NCBI RefSeq assembly: GCF_034321785.1 | Contig: NZ_JAXLPB010000006.1 | Location: 1 to 64,000 of the forward strand | Source of the DNA: Fulvimarina uroteuthidis | GTDB taxonomy: Bacteria > Pseudomonadota > Alphaproteobacteria > Rhizobiales > Rhizobiaceae | Reading direction: 5' to 3' | Length of the DNA stretch: 64,000 nucleotides | Shown here: in pieces, positions 43,305-53,794 of the stretch | Position numbering within the stretch: the stretch's first letter is position 1 | How the letters are laid out: each line of letters opens with the position of its first letter | Notes under the pieces: generated by a model | Databases searched by the model: none | What the model was told of the DNA's origin: nothing | The model's input: the letters and a program-made list of their open reading frames with translations, nothing else | Position numbers and translations under genes: made by a program

Positions 43305-44123
43305 ATGATGAACACGACGAAATTCGTAACGGTCCTGGCCGCGAGCACTTGCCTTTGGGCGGTCTCGCACGCATCGGCCGCCGACCTGCCGCCGATCTAT
43401 TCGACGCCGATCTACGAGGCCGCGCCCGAACTGCAGCCGGTGGAGATCGGCAATGGCTGGTATCTGCGCGGCGACGTGGGATATGCGTTCGAGAGCGAGA
43501 CTGACTCGCAATGGACGGTCGACCGGTGGAATCCCACGTTTAATTCGCGGTTTGCTCAGGGCCAGCATGACGGTGCCGAAATTGATGGCGGCGCCGAGGT
43601 TACCGTGGGTGCCGGCTATCGCTTCACGGATTATGTTCGCGCCGATGTCACCGCGACGCGGTTCGAGACGGAAGCCACATTCAATGTCGACGAGTTCGAG
43701 GTCGTCCGCAGCGCTGACATCACCGCATGGCAGGTCATGGCCAACGCCTATGTCGACCTCGGCACTTTCGTCGGTCTGACACCCTATGTCGGCGGCGGTG
43801 TCGGCTCGACCCATCTGAAGTTCGAAGACAACACCTGTTCCTATGCGGGCGGGGGTTGCGATTTCGGCGGTGCGTTCCGCTACGCTTCCCAGGAGACCGA
43901 CGATTGGCGCTTCACCTACTCGCTGATGGCCGGTGTCTCGTATGATGTCAGCCAGAATTTGAAACTCGACGTCGGATATCGTTTTTCGGATATCGAGGGC
44001 GGTCAGTCATCCTCGGCCACATTCACGGAGCTGGCGTCCCGCGACGAATACCGTCTGAAACATGAAGACGATGGCTTCGAGCGCCATGCGATTTCCGTCG
44101 GCCTTCGCTACTCTCTCTGGTAG
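43305..44123 (+). CDS. Outer-membrane beta-barrel protein, Omp25/Omp31-like paralogue
   Basis: A 272-aa protein. Signal peptide 1-25 (ending SHASA), then GWYLRGDVGYAFESETDSQW and a complete barrel ending HAISVGLRYSLW, a typical C-terminal aromatic outer-membrane signature. It shares GWYLRGDVGY, TPYVGGGVGS, DWRFTYSLMAGVSYD and NLKLDVGYRF with the gene at 42008, so the two are tandem paralogues. A cysteine pair (NTCSYAGGGCDFG) lies in an outer loop. A second ATG at 43308 is possible. Omp25-type proteins stabilise the envelope and touch the host in related bacteria. Confidence 0.88.
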   Translation: MMNTTKFVTVLAASTCLWAVSHASAADLPPIYSTPIYEAAPELQPVEIGNGWYLRGDVGYAFESETDSQWTVDRWNPTFNSRFAQGQHDGAEIDGGAEVTVGAGYRFTDYVRADVTATRFETEATFNVDEFEVVRSADITAWQVMANAYVDLGTFVGLTPYVGGGVGSTHLKFEDNTCSYAGGGCDFGGAFRYASQETDDWRFTYSLMAGVSYDVSQNLKLDVGYRFSDIEGGQSSSATFTELASRDEYRLKHEDDGFERHAISVGLRYSLW

Positions 44124-44242
44124 GCGATGCGCTTCGAAACGAGCATTGCCCATCTGCGCGGGAGAGCGCGGCAAGGCTCCGCCGGTCCGCGAAATCCCGC
44201 CCTCTCGAAGAATGCGGCTTGACCCTCCGGCGCGAACGTCAT

Positions 44243-44304
44243 ACCACCGTCGGTGGGACACGCCTCCCCAACGAGGCGCGCCTATCTGAGAGGGTAGTCA
44301 TAAG
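44243..44304 (+). ncRNA. Candidate serC leader RNA
   Basis: Two adjacent hairpins, CCACCG/CGGTGG (44244-44256) and CGCCTC/GAGGCG (44261-44278), are followed by a GAGAGGGTAG segment just before the serC start. A conserved cis-acting serC motif is known upstream of this gene in alphaproteobacteria. The match here is by position and hairpin layout only. Confidence 0.45.
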
Positions 44305-45480
<1,176 letters not shown>

Positions 45481-45568
45481 GGGGGCACCCCATTCTTGCG
45501 TTTCGTTATCCTCGGGCTCCGTCCCGAGTATCCAAGCGAACGGACGCTGATCCTGCACTCGATCTATC

Positions 45569-45696
45569 GTCATCCCGGCCTCCGAGCCGGGATCCATTCC
45601 TAGGAACTCACATCTGCTCCCCGCTAACCGGTCGCGTGAACTGAACGGCACGCACGGACAGAGGTATGGACCCCGGCTCGGAGGCCGGGGTGACGA
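45569..45696. repeat. Paired REP-like palindromes between serC and serA
   Basis: GTCATCCCGG...CCGGGATCCATTCC (45569-45600) and its reverse-complement form (45665-45696) flank about 64 bp of unique DNA, giving a BIME-like unit. Each copy is itself a hairpin (GGCCTCC/GGCTCGG type). The same family recurs six more times at 47471-48283. Confidence 0.85.
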
Positions 45697-45761
45697 CATT
45701 CGCAAATTTCAATTTTCGGCGCGCCCACCACGGCAGCGCCCCATTCTCAAGGACCATCATC

Positions 45762-47366
45762 ATGGCACCCCGCGTACTCGTCTCCGACGCCCTGTCCGAA
45801 ACCGCCGTCCAGATCTTCCGCGATCGCGGCGTCGAGGTCGATTTCCAGCCGGACCTCGGCAAGGACAAGGACAAGCTCCTCGAGATCATCGGCCAGTATG
45901 ACGGCCTCGCCATTCGCTCCGCGACGAAGGTCACCGACAAGGTCATCGCGGCCGCGACGAAGCTGAAGGTCGTCGGGCGCGCCGGCATCGGCGTCGACAA
46001 TGTCGACATTCCGGCGGCGTCCAAGAAGGGCGTCATCGTGATGAACACGCCTTTCGGCAACTCCATCACGACGGCGGAGCACGCGGTCGCGTTGATGTTC
46101 GCCGTCGCCCGCCAGCTGCCCGCGGCGGACGCATCCACCCAGGCCGGCAAGTGGGAGAAGTCGCGTTTCATGGGCGTCGAGCTGACCGGCAAGACGCTCG
46201 GCGTGGTAGGCTGCGGCAATATCGGCTCGATCGTGGCGAGCCGCGGCGTCGGCCTGCGCATGCGCGTCATCGCGTTCGATCCGTTCCTCAGCCAGGAGCG
46301 CGCCACCCAGCTCGGCATCGAGAAGGTCGAGCTCGACGAACTGTACGGGCGCTCCGACTTCATCACCCTGCACACGCCGATGACCGACAAGACGCGCGGC
46401 ATGATCAACAAGGACGCGCTCGCCAAGATGAAGAGCGGCGTGCGCATCGTCAATTGCGCGCGCGGCGGCCTCATCGTCGAAGCCGATCTCGCCGAGGCGA
46501 TCAAGGCCGGCACGGTGGCCGGCGCCGGCGTCGACGTGTTCGAGACCGAGCCCGCCAAGGACTCCCCGCTCTTCGGTCTCGACAACGTGGTCTGCACCCC
46601 GCATCTCGGCGCCTCGACTACGGAAGCGCAGGAGAACGTCGCGCTTCAGGTCGCCGAGCAGATGGCCGACTATCTGATGCGCGGCGCGGTCTCCAACGCG
46701 ATCAACATGCCGTCGATCACGGCGGAGGAAGCCCCGATCCTCACCCCCTTCGTCAAGCTCGCCGAATGCCTCGGCGCATTCGCCGGCCAGGTGACCGAAG
46801 AGGCGATCCACTCGGTCGAGATCCTCTATGACGGTCTCGTCTCGCAGATGAACACCAAGGCGCTGACCTCGGCAACGCTCGCCGGCCTGATGAAGAGCCA
46901 GATGGCCGACATCAACATGGTCTCCGCGCCGATCATGGCGAAGGAGCGCGGCATCCAGGTGACCGAAGCCAAGCGCGACAAGTCGGGCGTCTTCGACAGC
47001 TTCATCAAGCTGACCATCGTCACGGAAAAGCAGACGCGCACCGTCGCCGGCACCGTCTTCTCCGACGGCAAGCCGCGCTTCATCCAGATCAAGGGCATCA
47101 ATCTCGACGCCGAGATCGGCGAGCACATGGTCTACACCACCAACAACGACGCACCGGGCATCATCGGCCTTCTCGGCACGGTGTTCGGCAAGGCGGGCGT
47201 CAACATCGCCAACTTCCAGCTCGGCCGCAACAAGCGCGGCGGCGACGCCATCGCTCTCCTCTACGTCGATTCGCCGGTGCCCGAAGCCCTTCTCGACGAG
47301 GTGCGCGCCTACAAGGAAATCCACCGCGCCATGCCCCTGAAGTTCGACATGCCTTCGGCCGAATAA
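45762..47366 (+). CDS. serA: D-3-phosphoglycerate dehydrogenase
   Basis: A 534-aa long-form SerA, the first enzyme of serine synthesis. The substrate/nucleotide domain contains GRAGIGVDNVDIPAASKKG, GVVGCGNIGSIVA (NAD Rossmann), NCARGGLIVEADLAEAI and the catalytic His region CTPHLGAST. The allosteric-substrate-binding domain and a C-terminal ACT domain (NIANFQLGRNKRGGDAIAL) follow, as in mycobacterial and rhizobial enzymes that can be inhibited by serine. The ATG at 45762 fits the conserved start APRVLVSDALSE; an open frame extends upstream through the palindromes but is not coding. Confidence 0.97.
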   Translation: MAPRVLVSDALSETAVQIFRDRGVEVDFQPDLGKDKDKLLEIIGQYDGLAIRSATKVTDKVIAAATKLKVVGRAGIGVDNVDIPAASKKGVIVMNTPFGNSITTAEHAVALMFAVARQLPAADASTQAGKWEKSRFMGVELTGKTLGVVGCGNIGSIVASRGVGLRMRVIAFDPFLSQERATQLGIEKVELDELYGRSDFITLHTPMTDKTRGMINKDALAKMKSGVRIVNCARGGLIVEADLAEAIKAGTVAGAGVDVFETEPAKDSPLFGLDNVVCTPHLGASTTEAQENVALQVAEQMADYLMRGAVSNAINMPSITAEEAPILTPFVKLAECLGAFAGQVTEEAIHSVEILYDGLVSQMNTKALTSATLAGLMKSQMADINMVSAPIMAKERGIQVTEAKRDKSGVFDSFIKLTIVTEKQTRTVAGTVFSDGKPRFIQIKGINLDAEIGEHMVYTTNNDAPGIIGLLGTVFGKAGVNIANFQLGRNKRGGDAIALLYVDSPVPEALLDEVRAYKEIHRAMPLKFDMPSAE

Positions 47367-47392
47367 AACTTTCCTCGATCCGATCGCCTCGC

Positions 47393-47429
47393 GGCGGGTG
47401 TGTGAGTCCGCTCACGCACCCGCCGTTTT
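47393..47429 (+). terminator. Rho-independent terminator of serA
   Basis: A 14-bp stem, GGCGGGTGTGTGAG with CTCACGCACCCGCC (one T-G pair), closes a TCCG loop and is followed by GTTTTG. It lies 26 nt after the serA stop. Confidence 0.9.
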
Positions 47430-47470
47430 GCGTCTGGGCGGTCGGACCGGCGAAGACGACCAAAACGCGT

Positions 47471-48290
47471 CGTCATCCCGGGCCTGACCCGGGATCCATT
47501 CCGCTGGACGTCCGACGAGTGAGGTTTCCCTTTGCCCCCACCGCATAGCTGCACGGGCTCCGGAATGGATCCCGGCTCGGAGGCCGGGATGACGAGAACG
47601 CGGAGCTTTTGTCTGACCTGGCCAAGCCCAGTGCCCGGCTANNNNNNNNNNNNNNNNNNNNNNNNNNNNNNNNNNNNNNNNNNNNNNNNNNNNNNNNNNN
47701 NNNNNNNNNNNNNNNNNNNNNNNNNNNNNNNNNNNNNNNNNCGTAAAATGCCATCGGCGCACGGCGGTGTAGGAGCCCATCCAGTGACGAACACCAAAGA
47801 AGCGTCGTCATCCCGGGCCTGACCCGGGATCCATTCCGCTGGACGGCCGACGGGTGAGGTTTCCCTTTGCCCCCACCGCATAGCTGCACGGGCTCCGGAA
47901 TGGATCCCGGCTCGGAGGCCGGGATGACGAGAACGCGGAGCTTTTGTCTGACCTGGCCAAGCCCAGTGCCCGGCTACGGCCGATTGCACCCGGTTACCGC
48001 GTACCGAGGCTGGTCAAACAGGTATGCCGAGTAACGGTCTTCGGCATCGAGTGTGCCGATGCAATTGTCGCCTGCACGGCGACGACCCCTGACCCGTAAA
48101 ATGCCATCGGCGCACGGCGGTGTAGGAGCCCATCCAGTGACGAACACCAAAGAAGCGTCGTCATCCCGGGCCTGACCCGGGATCCATTCCGCTGGACGGC
48201 CGACGGGTGAGGTTTCCGCTTTGCCCCCACCGCATAGCTGCACGAGCTATGGAATGGATCCCGGCTCGGAGGCCGGGGTGACGATAAGGG
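47471..48290. repeat. 353-bp tandem repeat array built on REP-like palindromes
   Basis: A unit of 353 bp is repeated head to tail. Copy 1 is 47471-47805 (interrupted by the N gap), copy 2 is 47806-48158 and a partial copy 3 is 48159-48290. Each unit carries an inverted pair of the palindrome also seen at 45569-45696 (copies at 47471, 47562, 47806, 47897, 48159 and 48251), a 60-bp core and a spacer. Copies differ by a few substitutions. Small open frames here, encoding HPGLRAGIHS and AEWIPGQARDD type peptides, are translations of the palindromes and not genes. Confidence 0.9.
47642..47741. other. Assembly gap (100 N)
   Basis: Exactly 100 unknown bases lie inside copy 1 of the 353-bp repeat. 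The round number suggests a placeholder. By comparison with copy 2, where the same interval is 47977-48094, the true sequence should be 118 nt, or longer by multiples of 353 if further copies were collapsed. Confidence 0.95.
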
Positions 48291-48338
48291 CAGGCGCTCC
48301 GTCCGAGCGGCGCCGACCGTGTCCATCCGGGCTGTCGC

Positions 48339-49235
48339 CTACACCGCCCGCCGGCCACCCCGCTCCGCCAGCAAGATCCCCCCGATCACGAAGGCCAGCG
48401 CGGCGAGATGGTAGCCGTGAAGGGTCTCGCCCAGGATCAGCACGGCGAGGATCGCGCCGTAGATCGGCACCAGATTGACGAAGAGGTTGGCCCGGTTGGG
48501 GCCGATGGCTTCGACGCCCTTGATGTAGAGGGACTGGGCGATGAGGGCGGGGAAGATGGCCGTGTAGAGGGCGGCGGTGAGGCCCTGGGCGTCCGGCAGG
48601 TTGGTCGCGCCCAGCGCGTATTCGGCAAGGGCGAAGGGGATGGCGGCGATAAGGGCTGCGACCGAGAGGCAGAAGATCGTCGATTGCCAGGACAGGTTCG
48701 GCTTGTATCGCAGGGCCACCGTATAGGTGCCGTAGACGAGCACGCCGAAAAGCATGAGCGCGTCGCCCCGGTTGAGCGAGAGGGTGAGCAGCGTCGTCAG
48801 GTCTCCGTGCGATGCGGTCAGCGCCACGCCGACGAAGGTGAGCAGGAAGCCCGCCACCTGGAAGGCCGTCACCCCGGTGCGAAACAGGAGGAAGTTGAGG
48901 ACGAAGACGATGAGCGGCATCGAGGATTGCTCGATCGTGACGTTGATCGCCGTCGTATAGTTCAGCGCCGTGTAGAGCGAGGCGTTGAAGAGGGTGAAGC
49001 CGCAGGCGCCCAGGAGAAACAGCGTCACGAACCGTTCGCGCACGACCGGCCAGTCGGCCTTGACGTGAGAGAGCGCGAAGGGCGCCATGAACAGGCATGC
49101 GAAGGTCCAGCGGATGAGGGTGAGGAGCATGGGCGAGACGTGTCCCGCCGCCAGCTTGCCGGCGATCGCATTGCCGCCCCAGAACAGGGTGGTGAGCGCG
49201 AGCAGGGTGTAGGGATGGGCGAGGATGCGAATCAT
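48339..49235 (-). CDS. DMT-superfamily (EamA) transporter
   Basis: A 298-aa inner-membrane protein with ten predicted helices in two EamA repeats. The first begins LLALTTLFWGGNAIAGKLAAG with the usual FWG-N motif and has TALNYTTAINVTIEQSSMPL; the second contains FGVLVYGTYTVALR and ends PIYGAILAVLILGETLHGYHL. Members export amino acids, nucleosides or other small metabolites; the substrate is unknown. The chosen start is MIRILAHPYT at 49235. It is divergent from purA. Confidence 0.9.
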   Translation of the reverse strand: MIRILAHPYTLLALTTLFWGGNAIAGKLAAGHVSPMLLTLIRWTFACLFMAPFALSHVKADWPVVRERFVTLFLLGACGFTLFNASLYTALNYTTAINVTIEQSSMPLIVFVLNFLLFRTGVTAFQVAGFLLTFVGVALTASHGDLTTLLTLSLNRGDALMLFGVLVYGTYTVALRYKPNLSWQSTIFCLSVAALIAAIPFALAEYALGATNLPDAQGLTAALYTAIFPALIAQSLYIKGVEAIGPNRANLFVNLVPIYGAILAVLILGETLHGYHLAALAFVIGGILLAERGGRRAV

Positions 49236-49488
49236 CGCCCCTTCTAGCGCCGGGTCGGGCGCGATGAAACCTTGCCGTGACGGCCCGTCGCGACGGCCGC
49301 ATCGCCGTCGATGACCGCGCCGTCGGCAGCCGAACCCGCCGTGGCGCAAGCGGCGGGCAAGGCTGGCGCTGCAAATTCGGGCAAAAGTCCAAAGAATCAG
49401 CCCCAGGCGTTCGCATCTGCCGGATCGGTTCTCTATAGTCCACGCCGCCCCGGTGTGGGCGAACCCGTTGAAGCAGGAGTGCATAACC

Positions 49489-50784
<1,296 letters not shown>

Positions 50785-50834
50785 ACTTCCTTCGGATTTC
50801 ATTCGGCATTGGTAGAACTGGACAGTGGCGTTTC

Positions 50835-52727
50835 ATGGCTGACTTGAGCGGCGTACTTCGCAAGACAATCGATGGTCTTCCGCGCTCGACGCCCGATATG
50901 CGCGTCCGGGTCTACGACAAGGCCCGGGCCGCGATCCAGCGGCAGATAGCGGCGGCGAATCCGCCGCTGTCCGATGGCGTGGCGCAAGCAAGGCTGAACG
51001 CCCTCGAAGATGCGATCGAGACGACCGAACAGCATTATCTCGATCTGGAGAACGGCGTCTTCGCGGACGCCGCGGGGCCTGACGAGCCGACGCATGTCGA
51101 GCCGGAGCCTTCCGCTTCGGTCGAGCCCGCCGATCCCGTTCTCCCCGCCGAGGCCAGGTCCTCGACCGAGGAGAGCGTCCAGGCCGAAGTGGTGCAGGAT
51201 CGGCTGGAGGACGCTCCGCTCGCCCCATCGGATTATCCGCCGACGGACCCGATGCCGCAGGCGGGCGGCGGCCATTCGTCCTGGGGCACGCCGGGCGTGC
51301 CGGAACCCGACGAGCGCTACGATGTCGGCGAAGACGAGGGTCATGCCGCGCCCGGCGTCTATGCCGGCCAGCAGGACGCTTGGCAGGACCAGGACAGACG
51401 CCCCGAAGCGTACGAGGACGACGGCTACGCGCCCTTCGTTCCGGAGGCGGCGAGCGGTCACGACCGACGGGAGGTCGGCGCCTTCGTGCCGGCCGATGCC
51501 CAGGCCGATGCCGACTATACCCGCGACGACACCCATGACGACGAGCGCTTCCGCGACCGCGACGAGCCGGCACTCGACCGCCAGAGCTATGCCGACGAAG
51601 ACGGCGCGGTGTCGATCCCCGAGGCCGATGTCTCGGGGCCGGCCTACGTGCCGCCGCGCAAGGCTCGTCACGGCAACAGGAGCGGATCGCTGCTCGCCAT
51701 CGTCTCGCTCGTCGTCATCGTCGGCGGCCTCGGTGCCGCTGCTTGGCTCTACGGCGACGAGATTTCCACGGCGATCCTGGGCGAGGGCCAGGACGCGGTC
51801 GCAACGCTCGATCCGGGAGCCGACGGGGCCGATGACGCGCCAGGCGGGACACCGGCCGCAACCGGAGCCGAACCGGCCGCGGATGCGCCGCCGCCCGCAG
51901 CGAACGCCGGCCAGACGACGCGTCAGTATACACAGCGGCTGCAGCCGGACGGTACGGAGGTCGATGCGGGGCCGGCCGAGCGCGAGCCGAACCAGTTCGG
52001 CGAAGGCACGGACGTCGCGGCCGCGACCCTTGCCGAGGATCCGGGAAGCGATGGCACCACGCCGACCGTATCGAGCGAGATCGGCGGCGATCCCGCCGTT
52101 GCGGGCGCGCCCGACGCAGCCGCGGACGCCGCGCCGTCCGAAACGGCCGCGATCGACCAGGGCGCCGACGGCGCCGTCCCGGTCTCCCAGCGGACCGTGT
52201 TCTATCAGGAGCGCACGGCGGATCAGCCGGGAACCCAGGAGACCGGAAACGTCGTCTGGTCCGTGGTCAACGAACCGCCGATCGAAGGCCAGCCGCCCGA
52301 ACCCGCCATCCGTGCGGTCGCCGAAATTCCGGAGGAGAACGTCACCATGACGATGACGATCCGCCGCAATGCGGACCCGACGCTTCCGGCCAGCCACGTG
52401 ATCGAGATCATGTTCGACACGCCGGACGATTTCCCGGGCGGAAACGTCGCCACGGTTCAGAGGCTCGCCCTGAAACAGACCGAGCAGGCGCGCGGCGAGC
52501 CGCTGATCGGGGTGGCCGGCAAGATTTCGGACGGGTTCTTCATCATCGCCCTCAACAATCTCGACCAGGCGGTCGAGAACAATCTCGCGCTGCTCGAAAG
52601 CCAGGAATGGATCGATATTCCGATCGCCTATGCGACGGGACGGCGGGCTCTGGTTTCGATCGAGAAGGGGCTTCCGGGCGATCGCGTCTTCAAGGAAGCG
52701 ATCGCGTCCTGGGATGCCAAGACCTGA
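50835..52727 (+). CDS. Large single-pass membrane protein of unknown function
   Basis: A 630-aa protein with no enzyme motif that I recognise. Residues 1-70 are a basic, probably helical cytoplasmic segment (VLRKTIDGLPRSTPDMRVRV, then DKARAAIQRQI) seen in conserved Hyphomicrobiales proteins. Residues 75-280 are disordered and rich in Asp, Glu, Pro and Tyr. One membrane helix (SLLAIVSLVVIVGGLGAAAW) lies near 285-305. The rest is a low-complexity Ala/Gly/Pro/Asp stretch, then a folded C-terminal domain from about 455 (VFYQERTADQPG to IEKGLPGDRVFKEA). That domain should be periplasmic. A role in envelope or division is a guess. Confidence 0.6.
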   Translation: MADLSGVLRKTIDGLPRSTPDMRVRVYDKARAAIQRQIAAANPPLSDGVAQARLNALEDAIETTEQHYLDLENGVFADAAGPDEPTHVEPEPSASVEPADPVLPAEARSSTEESVQAEVVQDRLEDAPLAPSDYPPTDPMPQAGGGHSSWGTPGVPEPDERYDVGEDEGHAAPGVYAGQQDAWQDQDRRPEAYEDDGYAPFVPEAASGHDRREVGAFVPADAQADADYTRDDTHDDERFRDRDEPALDRQSYADEDGAVSIPEADVSGPAYVPPRKARHGNRSGSLLAIVSLVVIVGGLGAAAWLYGDEISTAILGEGQDAVATLDPGADGADDAPGGTPAATGAEPAADAPPPAANAGQTTRQYTQRLQPDGTEVDAGPAEREPNQFGEGTDVAAATLAEDPGSDGTTPTVSSEIGGDPAVAGAPDAAADAAPSETAAIDQGADGAVPVSQRTVFYQERTADQPGTQETGNVVWSVVNEPPIEGQPPEPAIRAVAEIPEENVTMTMTIRRNADPTLPASHVIEIMFDTPDDFPGGNVATVQRLALKQTEQARGEPLIGVAGKISDGFFIIALNNLDQAVENNLALLESQEWIDIPIAYATGRRALVSIEKGLPGDRVFKEAIASWDAKT

Positions 52728-52856
52728 GCGTGCGGCGCCCGGCCTCTTCGGGTTTCCCACGTCGACCCGCGCCCGCGAGCCTCGAACCCTGCCTAGGCAC
52801 AAGGGCCCGATGGCGCGGTGATGGCTTCGCGTGATCCCGTGCCGAGGGGCGACTCG

Positions 52857-53072
52857 TCAGTTCGCCTTCTTCAGGCTGAGGGTCAGGTTTCCCGCTTCGT
52901 CTGAGTGCAGTTCGACGCAGAGGTCGTGGCCCGCCGTGAGGTGAAGAAAGGCCAGCATCGTCGCGGTGTCACGCCGGCCGAGCCCGATCGGCAGGTCGTT
53001 GAGAAGTTCCTGCAAGGCACGCTTTCCCGCAAGCCGCTCGTCCGTCAGGAACAGTTCGGCAAGGTCAGACAT
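52857..53072 (-). CDS. Small protein translationally coupled to luxI
   Basis: A 71-aa protein, SDLAELFLTDERLAGKRALQ at the start and ELHSDEAGNLTLSLKKAN at the end. I do not recognise a family. Its ATG overlaps the luxI stop codon in the 8-nt sequence ATGTCTGA, so it is very likely made from the luxI message by re-initiation. There is no signal peptide or membrane helix. A modulator of the quorum-sensing circuit is an attractive but untested idea. Confidence 0.6.
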   Translation of the reverse strand: MSDLAELFLTDERLAGKRALQELLNDLPIGLGRRDTATMLAFLHLTAGHDLCVELHSDEAGNLTLSLKKAN

Positions 53073-53712
53073 GGACGATGTCTCCCTTTCGTGCGTCGCC
53101 GCGGTCCGTCGCAAGCACGGAATGCTCGATGCCGTGCACCTTCCGCAGGCTGGCAAGCGCTTGATGGGACGGCTCGAAGCTGAAGGCCGTCAGCGACCAC
53201 CGATCGTGCCGGATCGGAATGCCGAGGGGGCGGGGCGACATGCCGAACCCGATGAAGCGCGGCATCCACCAGGTTTCCCCGATGCAGCGCACGGTCTCGA
53301 TCTGTTCCCGCAGCAGATATTCGAAGAGACCGCAGAACAGGATGCCGGACACGGGCGACTGCCGGCCTTCGCCGCGCCAATGGGGAACCACGAAGAACCG
53401 CGTCCATTCGTAGACGTTCGGACCGGTCGGCATGTCCGCCATGTTGGCGGCCTGGGGAAAGATCTCGCTCATCAGGGTCGGTCTTTGCGTCGGCAGAAGC
53501 CGGAGGCCGCCCACGACGCCTTCGCCGGCATTGATCGCCAGAATATAGACGGCGTCGCGATGATCGAACTGATCATATTCGCGCCCGTCTTTCACGGTCA
53601 GATCGGTCCATTGAAGCTCACCGACGAAGATGTCCGCTCTCAACCGAAAATGCTGGTCGAGTTCCGCATTGAATTTCGATCGATTGTCCGCATCGATTGC
53701 GACGACGTGCAT
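53065..53712 (-). CDS. luxI: LuxI-family acyl-homoserine-lactone synthase
   Basis: A 215-aa autoinducer synthase joining an acyl group (from acyl-ACP or acyl-CoA) to S-adenosylmethionine. All eight invariant family residues are present: Arg25, Phe29 and Trp35 (FRLRADIFVGELQW), Asp47 and Asp50 (YDQFD), Arg71 (GGLRLLPT), Glu102 and Arg105 (YEWTRFFV). The start at MHVVAIDADN has an excellent AGAGGTGG ribosome-binding site; an ATG at 53754 lacks one. luxR lies just upstream on the same strand with a palindrome between. The acyl chain cannot be predicted. Confidence 0.93.
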   Translation of the reverse strand: MHVVAIDADNRSKFNAELDQHFRLRADIFVGELQWTDLTVKDGREYDQFDHRDAVYILAINAGEGVVGGLRLLPTQRPTLMSEIFPQAANMADMPTGPNVYEWTRFFVVPHWRGEGRQSPVSGILFCGLFEYLLREQIETVRCIGETWWMPRFIGFGMSPRPLGIPIRHDRWSLTAFSFEPSHQALASLRKVHGIEHSVLATDRGDARKGDIVHV

Positions 53713-53770
53713 GTTTTGCCACCTCTGTATGAGAACCGAGGCGGAAGGTGGCATGAGCCTTTAAGGCTCA

Positions 53771-53792
53771 CTATCCCCCCAAAGGGGGACAG
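53771..53792. promoter_or_regulatory. Palindrome between luxR and luxI, candidate lux box
   Basis: CTATCCCCC and GGGGGACAG are 9-bp arms (one mismatch) around CAAA. The site begins 2 nt past the luxR stop and lies about 60-80 bp upstream of the luxI start, where a LuxR-type activator would bind. No T run follows, which argues against a terminator. Confidence 0.6.
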
Positions 53793-53794
53793 CA

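Noticed and set aside
47471..48290. Possible CRISPR array
   Set aside because: The repeat period is 353 bp with the whole unit conserved, not short repeats separated by unique spacers, and no cas gene is near.
47412..48478. Several small open frames encoding HPGLRAGIHS or IPGQARDD type peptides
   Set aside because: They are translations of the dispersed palindromes; their boundaries follow the repeats and part of them runs through the N gap.
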